Part shown: piece by piece, positions 22,721-31,619 of the stretch | How the letters are laid out: each line of letters starts with the position of its first letter | How positions within the stretch are numbered: the first letter of the stretch is position 1 | DNA from: an uncultured Planctomycetaceae bacterium | GTDB taxonomy: Bacteria; Planctomycetota; Planctomycetia; Pirellulales; Pirellulaceae | Reading direction: 5' to 3' | Assembly (NCBI GenBank): GCA_903863885.1 | Contig: CAIPEB010000438.1 | Span: 1 to 64,000 of the forward strand | DNA: 64,000 bases | Translations under genes and position numbers: made by a program | The notes under the pieces: model-generated | What the model was told of the DNA's origin: nothing | What the model saw: the letters and a program-made list of their open reading frames with translations, nothing else | Databases searched by the model: none

Positions 22721-23662
22721 ATGCCCAGCGAATCGATCCATGCTGTAACCGGAGCCTACGGATACTCCGGCAAATACATTGCCCAGCGTTTGCTGGGTGA
22801 AGGCCGGAATGTCATCACACTGACCAATTCCGTTTCCCGGACGAATAACTTCGGCGACCGGATCAAGGCGTTTCCGTTCGACTTTGACGAACCCGACAAG
22901 CTGGCCGAGCATTTGCACGGCGTCTCGGTTCTCTACAACACGTACTGGGTGCGGTTCAATCATCGCCTGTTCAAGCACGCCGATGCGGTGCGGAACACGC
23001 TTATGCTGTTTGAGGCGGCCAAGCGGGCGGGCGTCAAGAGAATCGTCCACGTCAGTATCACGAACCCTGCGGAGGGCTGCGGGCTGGAGTACTTCGAAGG
23101 CAAGGCCACCCTGGAAAAGGCGCTGATCGAGTCGGGGATTTCCCACGCCATCCTGCGGCCGGCAGTCTTGTTCGGCAAGGAAGACGTGCTGATCAACAAT
23201 ATCGCCTGGGTCCTGCGCCGACTTCCCGTGTTCGGAGTGTTCGGCAATGGACGATACCGTATCCAGCCGATCCATGTGGATGATCTGGCTGCCTTGGCTG
23301 TCGAGCAGGGCAAGGTCCGCGAGAATGCCATAATCAACGCCATCGGGCCGGAGACCTTCACCTTCCGTGAGCTTGTGGCGAAGATCGGCGAGATCATCGG
23401 CAAACCCCGTCCCGTCATATCCGTTCCGCCGCGATTCGGTTACGTAGTGGGGCGATTGCTTGGAACGCTCGTCGGAGATGTGGTCATCACTCGCGAAGAG
23501 ATCGAAGGCCTGATGGCCGATCTCCTGTATGTGAACGCGCCGCCCGCCGGCACGACGGTGCTAACGGATTGGGTCAAGGCGCACGCCGAAACCCTGGGCC
23601 GCTCGTACACAAGCGAACTGGCCCGCCGGACGGATCGGACGTCTGCGTACAGGTCGAACTGA
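22721..23662 (+). CDS. NAD(P)-binding NmrA/NDUFA9-like epimerase-reductase
   Basis: A 313-residue atypical short-chain dehydrogenase. The N-terminal nucleotide-binding motif is TGAYGYSGKYIAQRLL (GxxGxxG pattern, residues about 10-25). The middle has RIVHVSITNPAEG and LEYFEGKATLEKALIESGIS, in which the YxxxK pair of classical SDRs is replaced by FxxxK (F-E-G-K), and LRPAVLFGKED, which matches the NDUFA9/NmrA class. GGAGG lies 8 bases before the ATG. Such proteins act as redox sensors, quinone-related reductases or nucleoside-diphosphate-sugar epimerases; the substrate is not predictable. It is a single gene facing away from the gas vesicle cluster. Confidence 0.85.
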   Translation: MPSESIHAVTGAYGYSGKYIAQRLLGEGRNVITLTNSVSRTNNFGDRIKAFPFDFDEPDKLAEHLHGVSVLYNTYWVRFNHRLFKHADAVRNTLMLFEAAKRAGVKRIVHVSITNPAEGCGLEYFEGKATLEKALIESGISHAILRPAVLFGKEDVLINNIAWVLRRLPVFGVFGNGRYRIQPIHVDDLAALAVEQGKVRENAIINAIGPETFTFRELVAKIGEIIGKPRPVISVPPRFGYVVGRLLGTLVGDVVITREEIEGLMADLLYVNAPPAGTTVLTDWVKAHAETLGRSYTSELARRTDRTSAYRSN

Positions 23663-23717
23663 ATCGAGCTCGCGTTGCGTGAAGAGGGCACCGGTCGAAC
23701 ACGGCTTCCGGATGCAC

Positions 23718-23757
23718 TCATCCGCGAAAATCCACTCACCATCCGTGGCCTCTTCCG
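23718..23757 (-). repeat. CACGGAT dispersed repeat, copy 1
   Basis: Contains TCATCCGCG, then CCATCCGTGGCCTCTT, matching the other copies when read on the minus strand (AAGAGGCCACGGATGG). It sits between the NmrA-like gene and the HAD gene. Confidence 0.6.
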
Positions 23758-23780
23758 TGAGCGCCGGTAAAATCGCCCCT

Positions 23781-23936
23781 ATGGATGACTCGCGCCACGA
23801 CGATCACGAACTGCACCGGAACCTGGTCGTTCGCGTCCGGGGATGGAGCGGCTGCTTCTGCGAATTGGACGGGACCTATCAGGACCGGATTATCGGACTG
23901 CACAACTACGGAGCGGAGCGATGCGGCACGCAGTGA
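23781..23936 (+). CDS. Very small ORF overlapping the HAD gene start (uncertain)
   Basis: A 51-codon frame (MDDSRHDDHELHRNLVVRVR at its start) that ends 15 bases inside the next gene. Its composition is plausible and it stops just after the ribosome binding site region of the phosphatase gene, so it might act as a coupled leader. No good ribosome binding site of its own and no family match. Low support. Confidence 0.25.
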   Translation: MDDSRHDDHELHRNLVVRVRGWSGCFCELDGTYQDRIIGLHNYGAERCGTQ

Positions 23937-24625
23937 TCTTCGACATGGACGGCGTGCTGGTCGATTCGTTCGCCCTGCATCGGATCGTCTGGGCGGAAAT
24001 GGCCCGCGACGAAGGACTGTCGTTCGACGTGGCCCGCTTCGACGAGGCATTCGGACGCACGAGCCGCGAGGTTATCGCGCATCTCTGGGGCGCGGGCCGA
24101 TACACGCCCGCTCAGATCGCGGTCCTTGACGAGCGCCGCGAGGGTGCTTACCGCGACTTGCTTAAGACGCAGTTCCCGGGCATGCCCGGTGCCGGGGACT
24201 TAATTAATGCACTCCACGTCGACGGGTTCGCCCTGGCGATGGCAACTTCCGCCCCGCTGGAGAACGCGGAACTGGTGCTCGACAAGCTCGGCCTGCGGCA
24301 TCTCTTTCCCGTCATCGTCACCGCAAAAGACGTGCACAGGGGCAAACCCGACCCTGAGGTCTTTCTCCTGGCTGCCGCGGGAGTTAATATTCCGCCCGGC
24401 CGTTGCGCCGTGATCGAGGATGCTCCGCCCGGTGTCGAGGCGGCCAACCGCGCCGGCATGCTGAGCATCGGACTGACCAGCGGCGGCCGCACTCGCAAGT
24501 CACTCGCCGCGGCCCGCCTCGTGATCGGTTCACTTGACGAACTCTCGCCTTCGCTGATTCGACAACTCTTGAAGAACCACGGCGGCAGAGCCGCCTCCCA
24601 ATACGGTGCTGACGCACCGGCCTGA
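23921..24625 (+). CDS. HAD-superfamily phosphatase (beta-phosphoglucomutase-like)
   Basis: Start at the ATG at 23921 (GGAG upstream), giving 234 residues and the usual beginning RHAVIFDMDGVLVDS, where D8 is the nucleophile and D10 the acid/base. Motif II is MATSAPLENAE, motif III the lysine in RGKPDPEVF, and motif IV VIEDAPPGVEAA. The helical cap (about 18-85) matches the subfamily of beta-phosphoglucomutase, phosphoglycolate phosphatase and sugar-phosphate phosphatases. It probably handles a sugar phosphate, fitting the carbohydrate genes that follow, but the substrate is unknown. Confidence 0.88.
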   Translation: MRHAVIFDMDGVLVDSFALHRIVWAEMARDEGLSFDVARFDEAFGRTSREVIAHLWGAGRYTPAQIAVLDERREGAYRDLLKTQFPGMPGAGDLINALHVDGFALAMATSAPLENAELVLDKLGLRHLFPVIVTAKDVHRGKPDPEVFLLAAAGVNIPPGRCAVIEDAPPGVEAANRAGMLSIGLTSGGRTRKSLAAARLVIGSLDELSPSLIRQLLKNHGGRAASQYGADAPA

Positions 24626-24702
24626 AGCCCCGCTCCCGTTGGTCGCTGAACTTTGCGCGAATTACCTACGTTCTTACCGTTAGCGCCACAGAAGACTGCC
24701 CC

Positions 24703-27198
24703 ATGAAGCCAATCATCCCGCAACTGCTCGCCGTGCTCGCTCAAGCCGCACTAATTCAGGCGTTATCCGCGGCCGAAAACCCCAAGCCGCATCGGCTCGA
24801 ACCTGTGCCGGTTTCGCAGGTGGATATCGAAGACGAGTTCTGGTCGCCCAAGATCAAGCAGTGGCGCGAGGTGACGATCCCGGATTGCCTCGACAAATTT
24901 GAAAAAGACCGCGGCGGGGCCGTCAACAACTTCGACCTCGTGCGCGACGGCAAGACCGGCCAACACGCGGGCCCCGAGTTCTTCGACGGACTGCTTTACG
25001 AGACGATCCGCGGGGCCGCGGATTTTCTGGCCGTTCGGCGCGACGCGCCGCTCGAAGCGCGGCTGGACGGGTATATCCAGCGCATCGCGGACGCGCAGGC
25101 TAAGAGTCCCGACGGATACATTAATACCTGGACGCAGACCATAGGGTCTCAGAACCAGCGCTGGGGCATGAATGGCGGAAACGATGTTTTCCAGCACGAT
25201 GTCTACAACGCCGGGGCATTGATTGAAGCCGGCGTGCATTACTATCGCGCCACGGGGCGCCCCGCGCTGCTGGCCGTCGCGACGCGCATGGCGAACCTGA
25301 TGTGCGATACGATCGGTCCGCCGCCGAAAGCGAATGTCATTCCGGGCCACTCGATCACCGAAGAGGCGCTGGTCAAGCTCTATTGCCTTTATCGCGACGT
25401 GCCGGAAGCCAAGAAGGCCGTCGCGGTTCCTGTGGACGAACGGCGCTACCTGCAACTGGCCGAGTTCTTCATCGACGCGCGCGGGCATTACGAAGGACGC
25501 ACCAGCCGCGACAAGAGCTATGGAGACTACAGCCAGGACCACGCGCCGCTGGCGAATCAGAAGACGATCGAAGGACACGCCGTGCGGGCAACTCTGTTTT
25601 GCACCGGTATAGCGGCGGCTGCAAGGGCCGATGACCGACCGGAATACAACGCTGCTGCCTGCCGACTGTGCGATAGTTTCATTCGGCACAAGATGTATAT
25701 CACGGGCGCAGCGGGCGCGATCGGCGGCGAAGAGAAATTCGGACCCGACTACTTCCTGCCCAACGACGGCTACATGGAAACGTGTGCCGCAATTGGCGGA
25801 GGCTTCTTCAACCACAACATGAATCTGCTCTCCGGCGAGTCTCGCTATGTCGACGACCTCGAACGCGCGCTCTACAACGCGGCGCTGGGCGGCATCGGCT
25901 TGACCGGCAATCAATACTACTACCAGAATCCGCTGATGGGCGACTCTCTCCGCCGCTGGGAATGGCACGGTTGCCCATGCTGCCCGCCCATGTTCCTGAA
26001 GATCATGGGCGCTCTGCCCGGCTACATCTATGCCATGGAGCCCAACGCCGCGTACGTGAACCTGTTCATCGGCAGCCACGCAAAGCTGACTCTCGCAGGT
26101 ACAAAAGTCTCGTTGCGTCAAACCACGCGGTATCCGTGGAACGGCCAGGCGAAGATCGCCGTCGAGGCCGAAAAGCCCGCGGAATTCGATCTCATGATCC
26201 GCATCCCCGCGTGGTGCCAGGGCGAGACAGCCCAGGACGACCTCTACCGGATCTTAGGTCGGCCGGCCGGCGGAGCGGTGAAACTGTGCGTGAACGGCCA
26301 ACCCGTTGCACCGATCGACGTCGAGCGCGGTTACGTAAAACTGCACCGAACCTGGAAGACGGGGGACGTCGTCGAACTTGCGCTCGACATGCCGGTTCGC
26401 GAGGTGCTCGGTAACCCGGGGATCGAAGCGGCTCGCGGGCTCGTGGCGCTGATGCGCGGACCGCTGGTTTACTGCGCCGAGTCGTTGGACAACACGACTG
26501 GACTGCGGCAACTGATCGTGACACCGGAGGCATCCTTCACAACCGAGTTCAAACCCGACTTGCTCGGCGGCGTTGAGGTAGTGCGAGGCAAGGTACTCGC
26601 TCGCACCGTGGAAGAAGGCCAGGCCAGTACCGCGCCCGCGGAACTTACGGCGATTCCGTTTTATGCCAGCGCAAACCGCCAGCCGTGCTCGATGCGGGTG
26701 TGGCTGGCCGCGAGTCCGGACAAAACCGTGAAGCCGACGATTGCCGAACGAAGCCGCCCGTCAGCTTCTCATTGCTGGCCGACCGACACGCTGGCCGGCC
26801 TCAACGACCAGCGCGAGCCGGCGACATCAGACGACCTCACGATCCCGCGTTTTACGTGGTGGGACCATCGCGGCACGAAGGAATGGGTTCAATACGAATT
26901 CGAACGGCCCACCAAGGTCTCGGCAGTCGAAGTTTACTGGTGGGATGAACGCCGCATCAAAGCCCAATGCCGCGTTCCTCAATCCTGGCAATTGCTCCGC
27001 ATGGCCGACGGCAAATGGCAACCGGTGACCGGAGCCTCTGCATACACCACGGAAATGGACCGATTCAATCGCGTCACGTTCGACCCGGTCGAGACCACCG
27101 CGCTGCGGATCGAAGTCCAACTACAGCCCGAATGGTCCGGCGGCATCCTCGAATGGAAAGCGTCCCCGCCCGCCGCGACGGAGAACAAGCAGCCATGA
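24703..27198 (+). CDS. GH127-type beta-L-arabinofuranosidase-like protein
   Basis: An 831-residue secreted protein with a signal peptide (1-24). The (alpha/alpha)6 barrel has the GH127 zinc/catalytic set: E359 and C361 in MYMETC-like sequence GYMETCAAIGGGFFN, and C426-C427 in HGCPCCPPMF, corresponding to Glu338, Cys340, Cys417 and Cys418 of Bifidobacterium HypBA1, in which a cysteine is the nucleophile. The WHGCPCCPP block is diagnostic for the DUF1680/GH127 group. A C-terminal region of about 150 residues (from FTWWDHRGTKEWVQYEFERP) resembles a carbohydrate-binding beta-sandwich (F5/8 type C-like). It overlaps the following GH51 gene by four bases, so both are probably made together for arabinofuranoside release. 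Confidence 0.9.
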   Translation: MKPIIPQLLAVLAQAALIQALSAAENPKPHRLEPVPVSQVDIEDEFWSPKIKQWREVTIPDCLDKFEKDRGGAVNNFDLVRDGKTGQHAGPEFFDGLLYETIRGAADFLAVRRDAPLEARLDGYIQRIADAQAKSPDGYINTWTQTIGSQNQRWGMNGGNDVFQHDVYNAGALIEAGVHYYRATGRPALLAVATRMANLMCDTIGPPPKANVIPGHSITEEALVKLYCLYRDVPEAKKAVAVPVDERRYLQLAEFFIDARGHYEGRTSRDKSYGDYSQDHAPLANQKTIEGHAVRATLFCTGIAAAARADDRPEYNAAACRLCDSFIRHKMYITGAAGAIGGEEKFGPDYFLPNDGYMETCAAIGGGFFNHNMNLLSGESRYVDDLERALYNAALGGIGLTGNQYYYQNPLMGDSLRRWEWHGCPCCPPMFLKIMGALPGYIYAMEPNAAYVNLFIGSHAKLTLAGTKVSLRQTTRYPWNGQAKIAVEAEKPAEFDLMIRIPAWCQGETAQDDLYRILGRPAGGAVKLCVNGQPVAPIDVERGYVKLHRTWKTGDVVELALDMPVREVLGNPGIEAARGLVALMRGPLVYCAESLDNTTGLRQLIVTPEASFTTEFKPDLLGGVEVVRGKVLARTVEEGQASTAPAELTAIPFYASANRQPCSMRVWLAASPDKTVKPTIAERSRPSASHCWPTDTLAGLNDQREPATSDDLTIPRFTWWDHRGTKEWVQYEFERPTKVSAVEVYWWDERRIKAQCRVPQSWQLLRMADGKWQPVTGASAYTTEMDRFNRVTFDPVETTALRIEVQLQPEWSGGILEWKASPPAATENKQP

Positions 27199-29792
27199 GG
27201 ACATTAATCAACTCAGCGATTCTTCTGACGGCTTTCGCATGTTGCAGCGACATTACGAACGTGTTTGCTCAACCCGATTCACCCTCCTGCATTGCGGGAG
27301 GGTCGGATGCGATAGCGTCCGGGGAGGGCCAAGCCCCCCTCTCCGGCCCTGCCGGGCCGACTCTCCCCAAGGGGCGAGTGAATTCTGAAGCACATATCGG
27401 GGTTCAGGCCGACCGGGTGCTGCATCCTGTTTCGCGTCTTCTTACCGGCGCGTGCATCGAGGACGTGAACCACGAGATTTACGGCGGCATCTACAGCCAG
27501 ATGATTTTCGGCGAGAGTTTCGCTGAACCCGCGCCGCCGCTTCCGCTGCGCGGTTTCGCGGCCTACGGCGGACGATGGATGCCGAAGGACGGCCAGTTGT
27601 TCGCAGCCGCAGGGGACGGCCCCAAGCTGATGAGCGACCTGCCGCCAATATCCGAGGGTGAAATCAGCGTCGAGTTATGGTTTGCCGAGCAGAAGGGCGG
27701 CAACGCGGGGATGATTGTCAAAGTGAGCGAACCCGGCGTGGGTGCTGATCGCTTCACCGGTTATGAAGTGTCGCTCGAAACCACCGGGCGATTTGTGCTG
27801 GGTCGCCACCGTAAGAACTGGGAGCCGCTCCTTAATCTGCCGTGCGAGGTGCCGCTCAACCAATGGATCAAGCTGACGACTCGCATGACCTCCAATTCCC
27901 TTGAGGTGCTGGTCAACGGCAAGATCATCACCCGTTACGAAGATAAGGAGCACCCGCTGGAACCGGGCTCCGTCGGGCTGCGCACGTGGCAGCGCGAAGC
28001 GCGGTACCGCAATCTCACGGTCTCCACCGGCGGAACGACGCGCACTCTGGCATTCGAGACGGCTGGCTCTAATACGTGGGGCGACGGTGTAAGCGGCATG
28101 TGGCGCGCCATGCGGCGCGGCGATGCGACCGGCGAGTTCGCTCTCGATGAGCAATCCGCATACTCGGGGCGCCAAAGCCAGCGGCTCACATTCACCGGCG
28201 GCCAGGGCGAAATCGGAATCGAGAACCAGAGTCTCAACCGCTGGGGCATGAACTTCGTCGAGGGCAGGCCTTACGAGGGCTTTGTCTGTGTGCGGGCCGC
28301 CCAACCGACGCAATTCGTCGTTGCGCTGGAGAGTCGCGACGGTGCAAAGGTCTACGCCGAGCAGTCGCTCGAAACGTCGGGCACCGATTGGCAGCGAGTC
28401 GCGTTCAACCTGACTCCGGACGCAGCCGACAAGGCCGGCCGTTTTGCTTTGAAGCTGAAGAAGCCGGGTTCGCTCTCCGTCGGATTCGCATTCCTGCAAC
28501 CGGGCGAGTGGGGACGATTCAAGGGCCTGCCGGTGCGGCGCGATGTGGCGGATGGCTTGATCGACCAGGGCGTCACGGTACTCCGCTACGGCGGCTCGAT
28601 GGTCAATCATCCCGAATATCGCTGGAAGAAAATGATCGGTCCGCGCGATCGTCGTCCTCCGTATACCGGCACGTGGTACGCCTACTCGTCCAATGGCTGG
28701 GGCATCTGCGATTTCATGCAGCTTTGCGAAGCGGCCGGATTTGAATACATCCCGGCTTTCAACATGGGCGAGACGCCGCAGGACATGGCCGACTTCATCG
28801 ATTACGCCAAAGGGCCCGCGACCAGCCAGTGGGGTCGGCGCCGAGCGGAAGACGGGCATCCCGCGCCGTATCGTCTGAAGTACATCGAACTCGGCAACGA
28901 GGAGCGAGTGGACGAGAAGTACGCCGCCACATTCGAGGCGCTCGCCAAAGCCATCTGGGCAAAAGACCCCGACGTGATCCTGGTGGTGGGGGACTTTGTT
29001 TACAGCCAGCCCATCAAAGACCCGTTTCATTTCAGCGGCGCGATCGCCGGCATCACGAGTCTCGTCGGCCAGCAGCGCATTCTGCAACTCGCGAAACAGC
29101 ACAATCGCGAGGTCTGGTTCGACCTGCACGTGGGCACCGACGGACCGCGGCCCGATTCGACGTTCGCAGCGATGTTCACGTTCCGCGACGCGTTGGCCAA
29201 AATCGCGGACGGCGCGCGGCATCGAGTGGTGGTGTTCGAGTTCAACTCAGGCAACCACAGCCAGAAGCGTGCGCTGGCCAATGCGTTGGCCATTCAAGCC
29301 ATCCAGCGCGACGGTCAGATCCCCATCGCCGCCTCGGCGAACTGCCTGCAGCCCGACGGGCAGAACGACAACGACTGGAACCAGGGTCTGCTGTTCCTTA
29401 ATCCTTCGCAGGTCTGGCTCCAACCGCCCGGCTATGTAACGCAGATGATCTCGCGCAATTACCAGCCTCAATCGATCGAGTGCCAGGTAGCATCCGCCAA
29501 GGACGCTCTCGACGTGACCGCCACACGCAGCGACGACGCCAAGACGCTCGTCATCCAGGCCGTGAACCCGACGGATCAACCGGTCGTCGCATCGCTGGCC
29601 ATCGACAAGTTCGTACCGAGCAAACCCACGGTGAACGTGCTGCAGTTGTCCGGGCCGCTCGACGCCCGCAACTCCGCCAGCCAACCCGACTCCATCGTCC
29701 CTCAGCAACAAGACTGGCCCCACAACCTCACCAACGGCGAAACCCGCTACACTTTCCCGCCCTATTCACTCACCGTGATGCGCTGGGAGTGA
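27195..29792 (+). CDS. GH51-like alpha-L-arabinofuranosidase with inserted laminin-G/DUF1080-like domain
   Basis: Starts at the ATG at 27195, overlapping the GH127 stop by four bases; an open frame further back is a shadow. 865 residues with a signal peptide (1-25). After a low-complexity insert (see repeat at 27281) comes ADRVLHPVSRLLTGACIEDV, the typical GH51 opening. Residues about 125-275 form a concanavalin-like domain (ISVELWFAEQKGGNAGMIVK) and 290-435 a beta-sandwich. The catalytic barrel has acid/base E569 (YIELGNEERV) and nucleophile candidate E682 (VVFEFNSGN). It should cleave terminal alpha-arabinofuranosyl residues from arabinan, arabinoxylan or glycoprotein. Confidence 0.88.
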   Translation: MRTLINSAILLTAFACCSDITNVFAQPDSPSCIAGGSDAIASGEGQAPLSGPAGPTLPKGRVNSEAHIGVQADRVLHPVSRLLTGACIEDVNHEIYGGIYSQMIFGESFAEPAPPLPLRGFAAYGGRWMPKDGQLFAAAGDGPKLMSDLPPISEGEISVELWFAEQKGGNAGMIVKVSEPGVGADRFTGYEVSLETTGRFVLGRHRKNWEPLLNLPCEVPLNQWIKLTTRMTSNSLEVLVNGKIITRYEDKEHPLEPGSVGLRTWQREARYRNLTVSTGGTTRTLAFETAGSNTWGDGVSGMWRAMRRGDATGEFALDEQSAYSGRQSQRLTFTGGQGEIGIENQSLNRWGMNFVEGRPYEGFVCVRAAQPTQFVVALESRDGAKVYAEQSLETSGTDWQRVAFNLTPDAADKAGRFALKLKKPGSLSVGFAFLQPGEWGRFKGLPVRRDVADGLIDQGVTVLRYGGSMVNHPEYRWKKMIGPRDRRPPYTGTWYAYSSNGWGICDFMQLCEAAGFEYIPAFNMGETPQDMADFIDYAKGPATSQWGRRRAEDGHPAPYRLKYIELGNEERVDEKYAATFEALAKAIWAKDPDVILVVGDFVYSQPIKDPFHFSGAIAGITSLVGQQRILQLAKQHNREVWFDLHVGTDGPRPDSTFAAMFTFRDALAKIADGARHRVVVFEFNSGNHSQKRALANALAIQAIQRDGQIPIAASANCLQPDGQNDNDWNQGLLFLNPSQVWLQPPGYVTQMISRNYQPQSIECQVASAKDALDVTATRSDDAKTLVIQAVNPTDQPVVASLAIDKFVPSKPTVNVLQLSGPLDARNSASQPDSIVPQQQDWPHNLTNGETRYTFPPYSLTVMRWE
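27281..27380. repeat. Multi-hairpin GC-rich element inside the GH51 N-terminus
   Basis: About 100 bases with stacked inverted repeats: ACCCTCC (27281-27287) with GGAGGGT (27297-27303), GGCCC-TGCC-GGGCC near 27344-27358, and GGGGAG/CTCTCCCC across the element. It lies in frame between the signal peptide and the enzyme and codes for a Pro/Gly/Ala-rich linker. It looks like a mobile intergenic palindromic element that has entered a coding region without breaking the frame. Confidence 0.5.
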
Positions 29793-29800
29793 TGTAAGAA

Positions 29801-29869
29801 AGGAGGCCGCGGATCGGCACGGATTGCACGGATAATCCGTGTCTGATCAGTGACCATCCATGGCCTCCT
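29801..29869. repeat. Two CACGGAT repeat arms head to head (copy 2), between convergent genes
   Basis: AGGAGGCCGCGGAT at 29801-29814 faces ATCCATGGCCTCCT at 29856-29869; 12 of 14 arm positions are complementary, and the interior carries GGCACGGATTGCACGGATAAT. It sits in the 82-base gap between two convergent genes, where a stem-loop could serve as a bidirectional transcription end, although no T-run follows. Confidence 0.6.
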
Positions 29870-29874
29870 CGCAT

Positions 29875-31617
29875 TTACGGCCCCGCTTCGAGCCCACGCA
29901 CGTTGTCGCAGCGGATCGTCATCACGGGCTTGAGCTGCTTGTCGATCAGCCCGAACCGATATCGCGTCCACTCGGGTGCGGTCTTGCTGTCGAACGATTG
30001 GGAGGTGTTCCGGCCGAGTTCAAGCCCGCTGGTGGACGTAACAAGAATATTGGGCAGCGGACTGTCTGATATGGCGTTGCCGCTCACCAGAATGTTGCTG
30101 TGCGTGCCGGCGGGAGCGATGCCCGGCGAACCCCCGAAGGCAAAGACCGCGATGGCGATGTCGCCGCAATTGCGAATCGTGTTGTTGACAATCTTCAAGT
30201 GATCGCTGCAACCGGACTCGAGCCACCACCACTCGGGCGCCACCATGATCGCGGACATTACGTTGCCCGTGAGCACGTTGCCCTCGATGATGCCATCGCC
30301 CGCCTTGACGAGAATTCCCCGCGAGCGATTGAACCCGAAGTCGCACTTCCGCACGACAAAACCGTTTCCCTTGCGCGAACTCGGGCACAACGCCGAGCCG
30401 ATCGGAAGTTCGACGGTCCGGTCGAGAGTGATGCGAAAAGCCGAAGCGCGCATCAGGTGTTCCTTGGTGCCCGCGTCCATTCCCTGCTTGGAAATAAACT
30501 GCCTCTCCGCTTCGGTCGCACCTGTGTCGGGCTCGATGCTCGTTACCTTCGCGTCGGGCAGACGCCGGCCGTTGTAAGCGAGCAGTTCCACGCTGTCGCC
30601 GATACGCACGTTGATCCCGTTGCGGTGCTTGGAAAGCACGCGCACAACGGGGCCTGCGGACGAAGTGATCAAGTGATAGTCGCTGCAGATGTTGATGCAG
30701 TCGTCCGCCATGAATCGCGCAGAGCACTCGAGGTATTCCGGTCCTTGTGCAGCGCAGATGCAATGAAACGCATCCGCATTGAGCGAACGGATGCGGGCTT
30801 CGGCCCGCGGCACGAGATCGTCCGCCGGCGGACGGCGGTCGATTCTGCATCGCAGATACGTTGTTGCATCGCAGTTGTCCTCCAGAAACGCAAAACAGTT
30901 CGAGGCGTAGACGGAGATGTCTTCGAGCCGCACTTTCTTGCTTTCCGAGACGTAGACCGCGTGCGGGATGCTTCCGCCCGGGGCCGAATCGGAACCGATG
31001 GCGATGATGTCGCCAACCTGCTCGGGGTCTTTAGCGCTGCTGTTGATGCGAGTGATCCGCAGATGTTTCGAATCCGGGCGTTCCAGTGTCTTGATGCCGT
31101 ACTCGCCGCAACGATACGTGCGAGTTTCGGAATTGAAGATCTCGTACTTGAATTTGTTTGCGGTGTCGGCGCTGCCGTATCCGTCCGTCAACTCAATGTC
31201 GTGCACTGACTTGTCCGCGGAAATCGCCACAATCCGGCCCTGCGTGAAGGGCAGCGGATCGTAGTCGATACTTAATCCGCGCACCGTGACGTTTTCACAG
31301 TTCGCAATCGTCAGCGCCCGCGTTGTCTCGGTGCAGATCATCTCGACGCCGTCGCAGAGAATCCGCACATCCTTGACTCCTCGCAGCGAAAGGCACTCGC
31401 GATTGCGCGGCGCGACTCGATGGCGTCCCGGCGGCACAACGATCGTCTTCTCGCCCTTGGCCAGCGCGGCATCCACGAGCGCCTGCAGATCGATAACCGC
31501 TCCGGACGAAGTGTTTGGCGGAGGCGAGTCGCCGGCCTGAGCATGATCCGAGATGATCACTGTAATCGCCAGCGAGCTGACGATCGCGGCGAGACGCGAA
31601 AACAAGTTTCTGTTCAT
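29875..31617 (-). CDS. Secreted right-handed beta-helix protein
   Basis: Start at the ATG at 31617, two bases after the upstream gene's stop; a GTG six bases earlier would overlap that stop. 580 residues with a signal peptide (1-28, ending SDHAQAG). The rest has pectate-lyase-like beta-helix coils: NVTVRGLSIDYDPLPF, VRLEDISVYASNCFAFLEDN, GNGFVVRKCDFGFNRSRGIL, DHLKIVNNTIRNCGDIAIAV and SNILVSGNAISDSPLPNILV. Such folds are found in polysaccharide lyases and GH28/GH110-like glycosidases; the HC-rich ADAFHCICAAQGPEYLECSA region could be part of the site. Catalytic type cannot be fixed by eye. It forms a two-gene unit with the large GH-like gene upstream. Confidence 0.82.
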   Translation of the reverse strand: MNRNLFSRLAAIVSSLAITVIISDHAQAGDSPPPNTSSGAVIDLQALVDAALAKGEKTIVVPPGRHRVAPRNRECLSLRGVKDVRILCDGVEMICTETTRALTIANCENVTVRGLSIDYDPLPFTQGRIVAISADKSVHDIELTDGYGSADTANKFKYEIFNSETRTYRCGEYGIKTLERPDSKHLRITRINSSAKDPEQVGDIIAIGSDSAPGGSIPHAVYVSESKKVRLEDISVYASNCFAFLEDNCDATTYLRCRIDRRPPADDLVPRAEARIRSLNADAFHCICAAQGPEYLECSARFMADDCINICSDYHLITSSAGPVVRVLSKHRNGINVRIGDSVELLAYNGRRLPDAKVTSIEPDTGATEAERQFISKQGMDAGTKEHLMRASAFRITLDRTVELPIGSALCPSSRKGNGFVVRKCDFGFNRSRGILVKAGDGIIEGNVLTGNVMSAIMVAPEWWWLESGCSDHLKIVNNTIRNCGDIAIAVFAFGGSPGIAPAGTHSNILVSGNAISDSPLPNILVTSTSGLELGRNTSQSFDSKTAPEWTRYRFGLIDKQLKPVMTIRCDNVRGLEAGP

Positions 31618-31619
31618 TG

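Noticed and set aside
22142-23275. 377-codon minus-strand ORF overlapping the NmrA-like gene
   Set aside because: No domain, and it runs antisense to a well-supported gene.
26967-27194. Upstream extension of the GH51 frame
   Set aside because: It overlaps the GH127 coding region and the ATGA overlap plus signal peptide mark the start at 27195.
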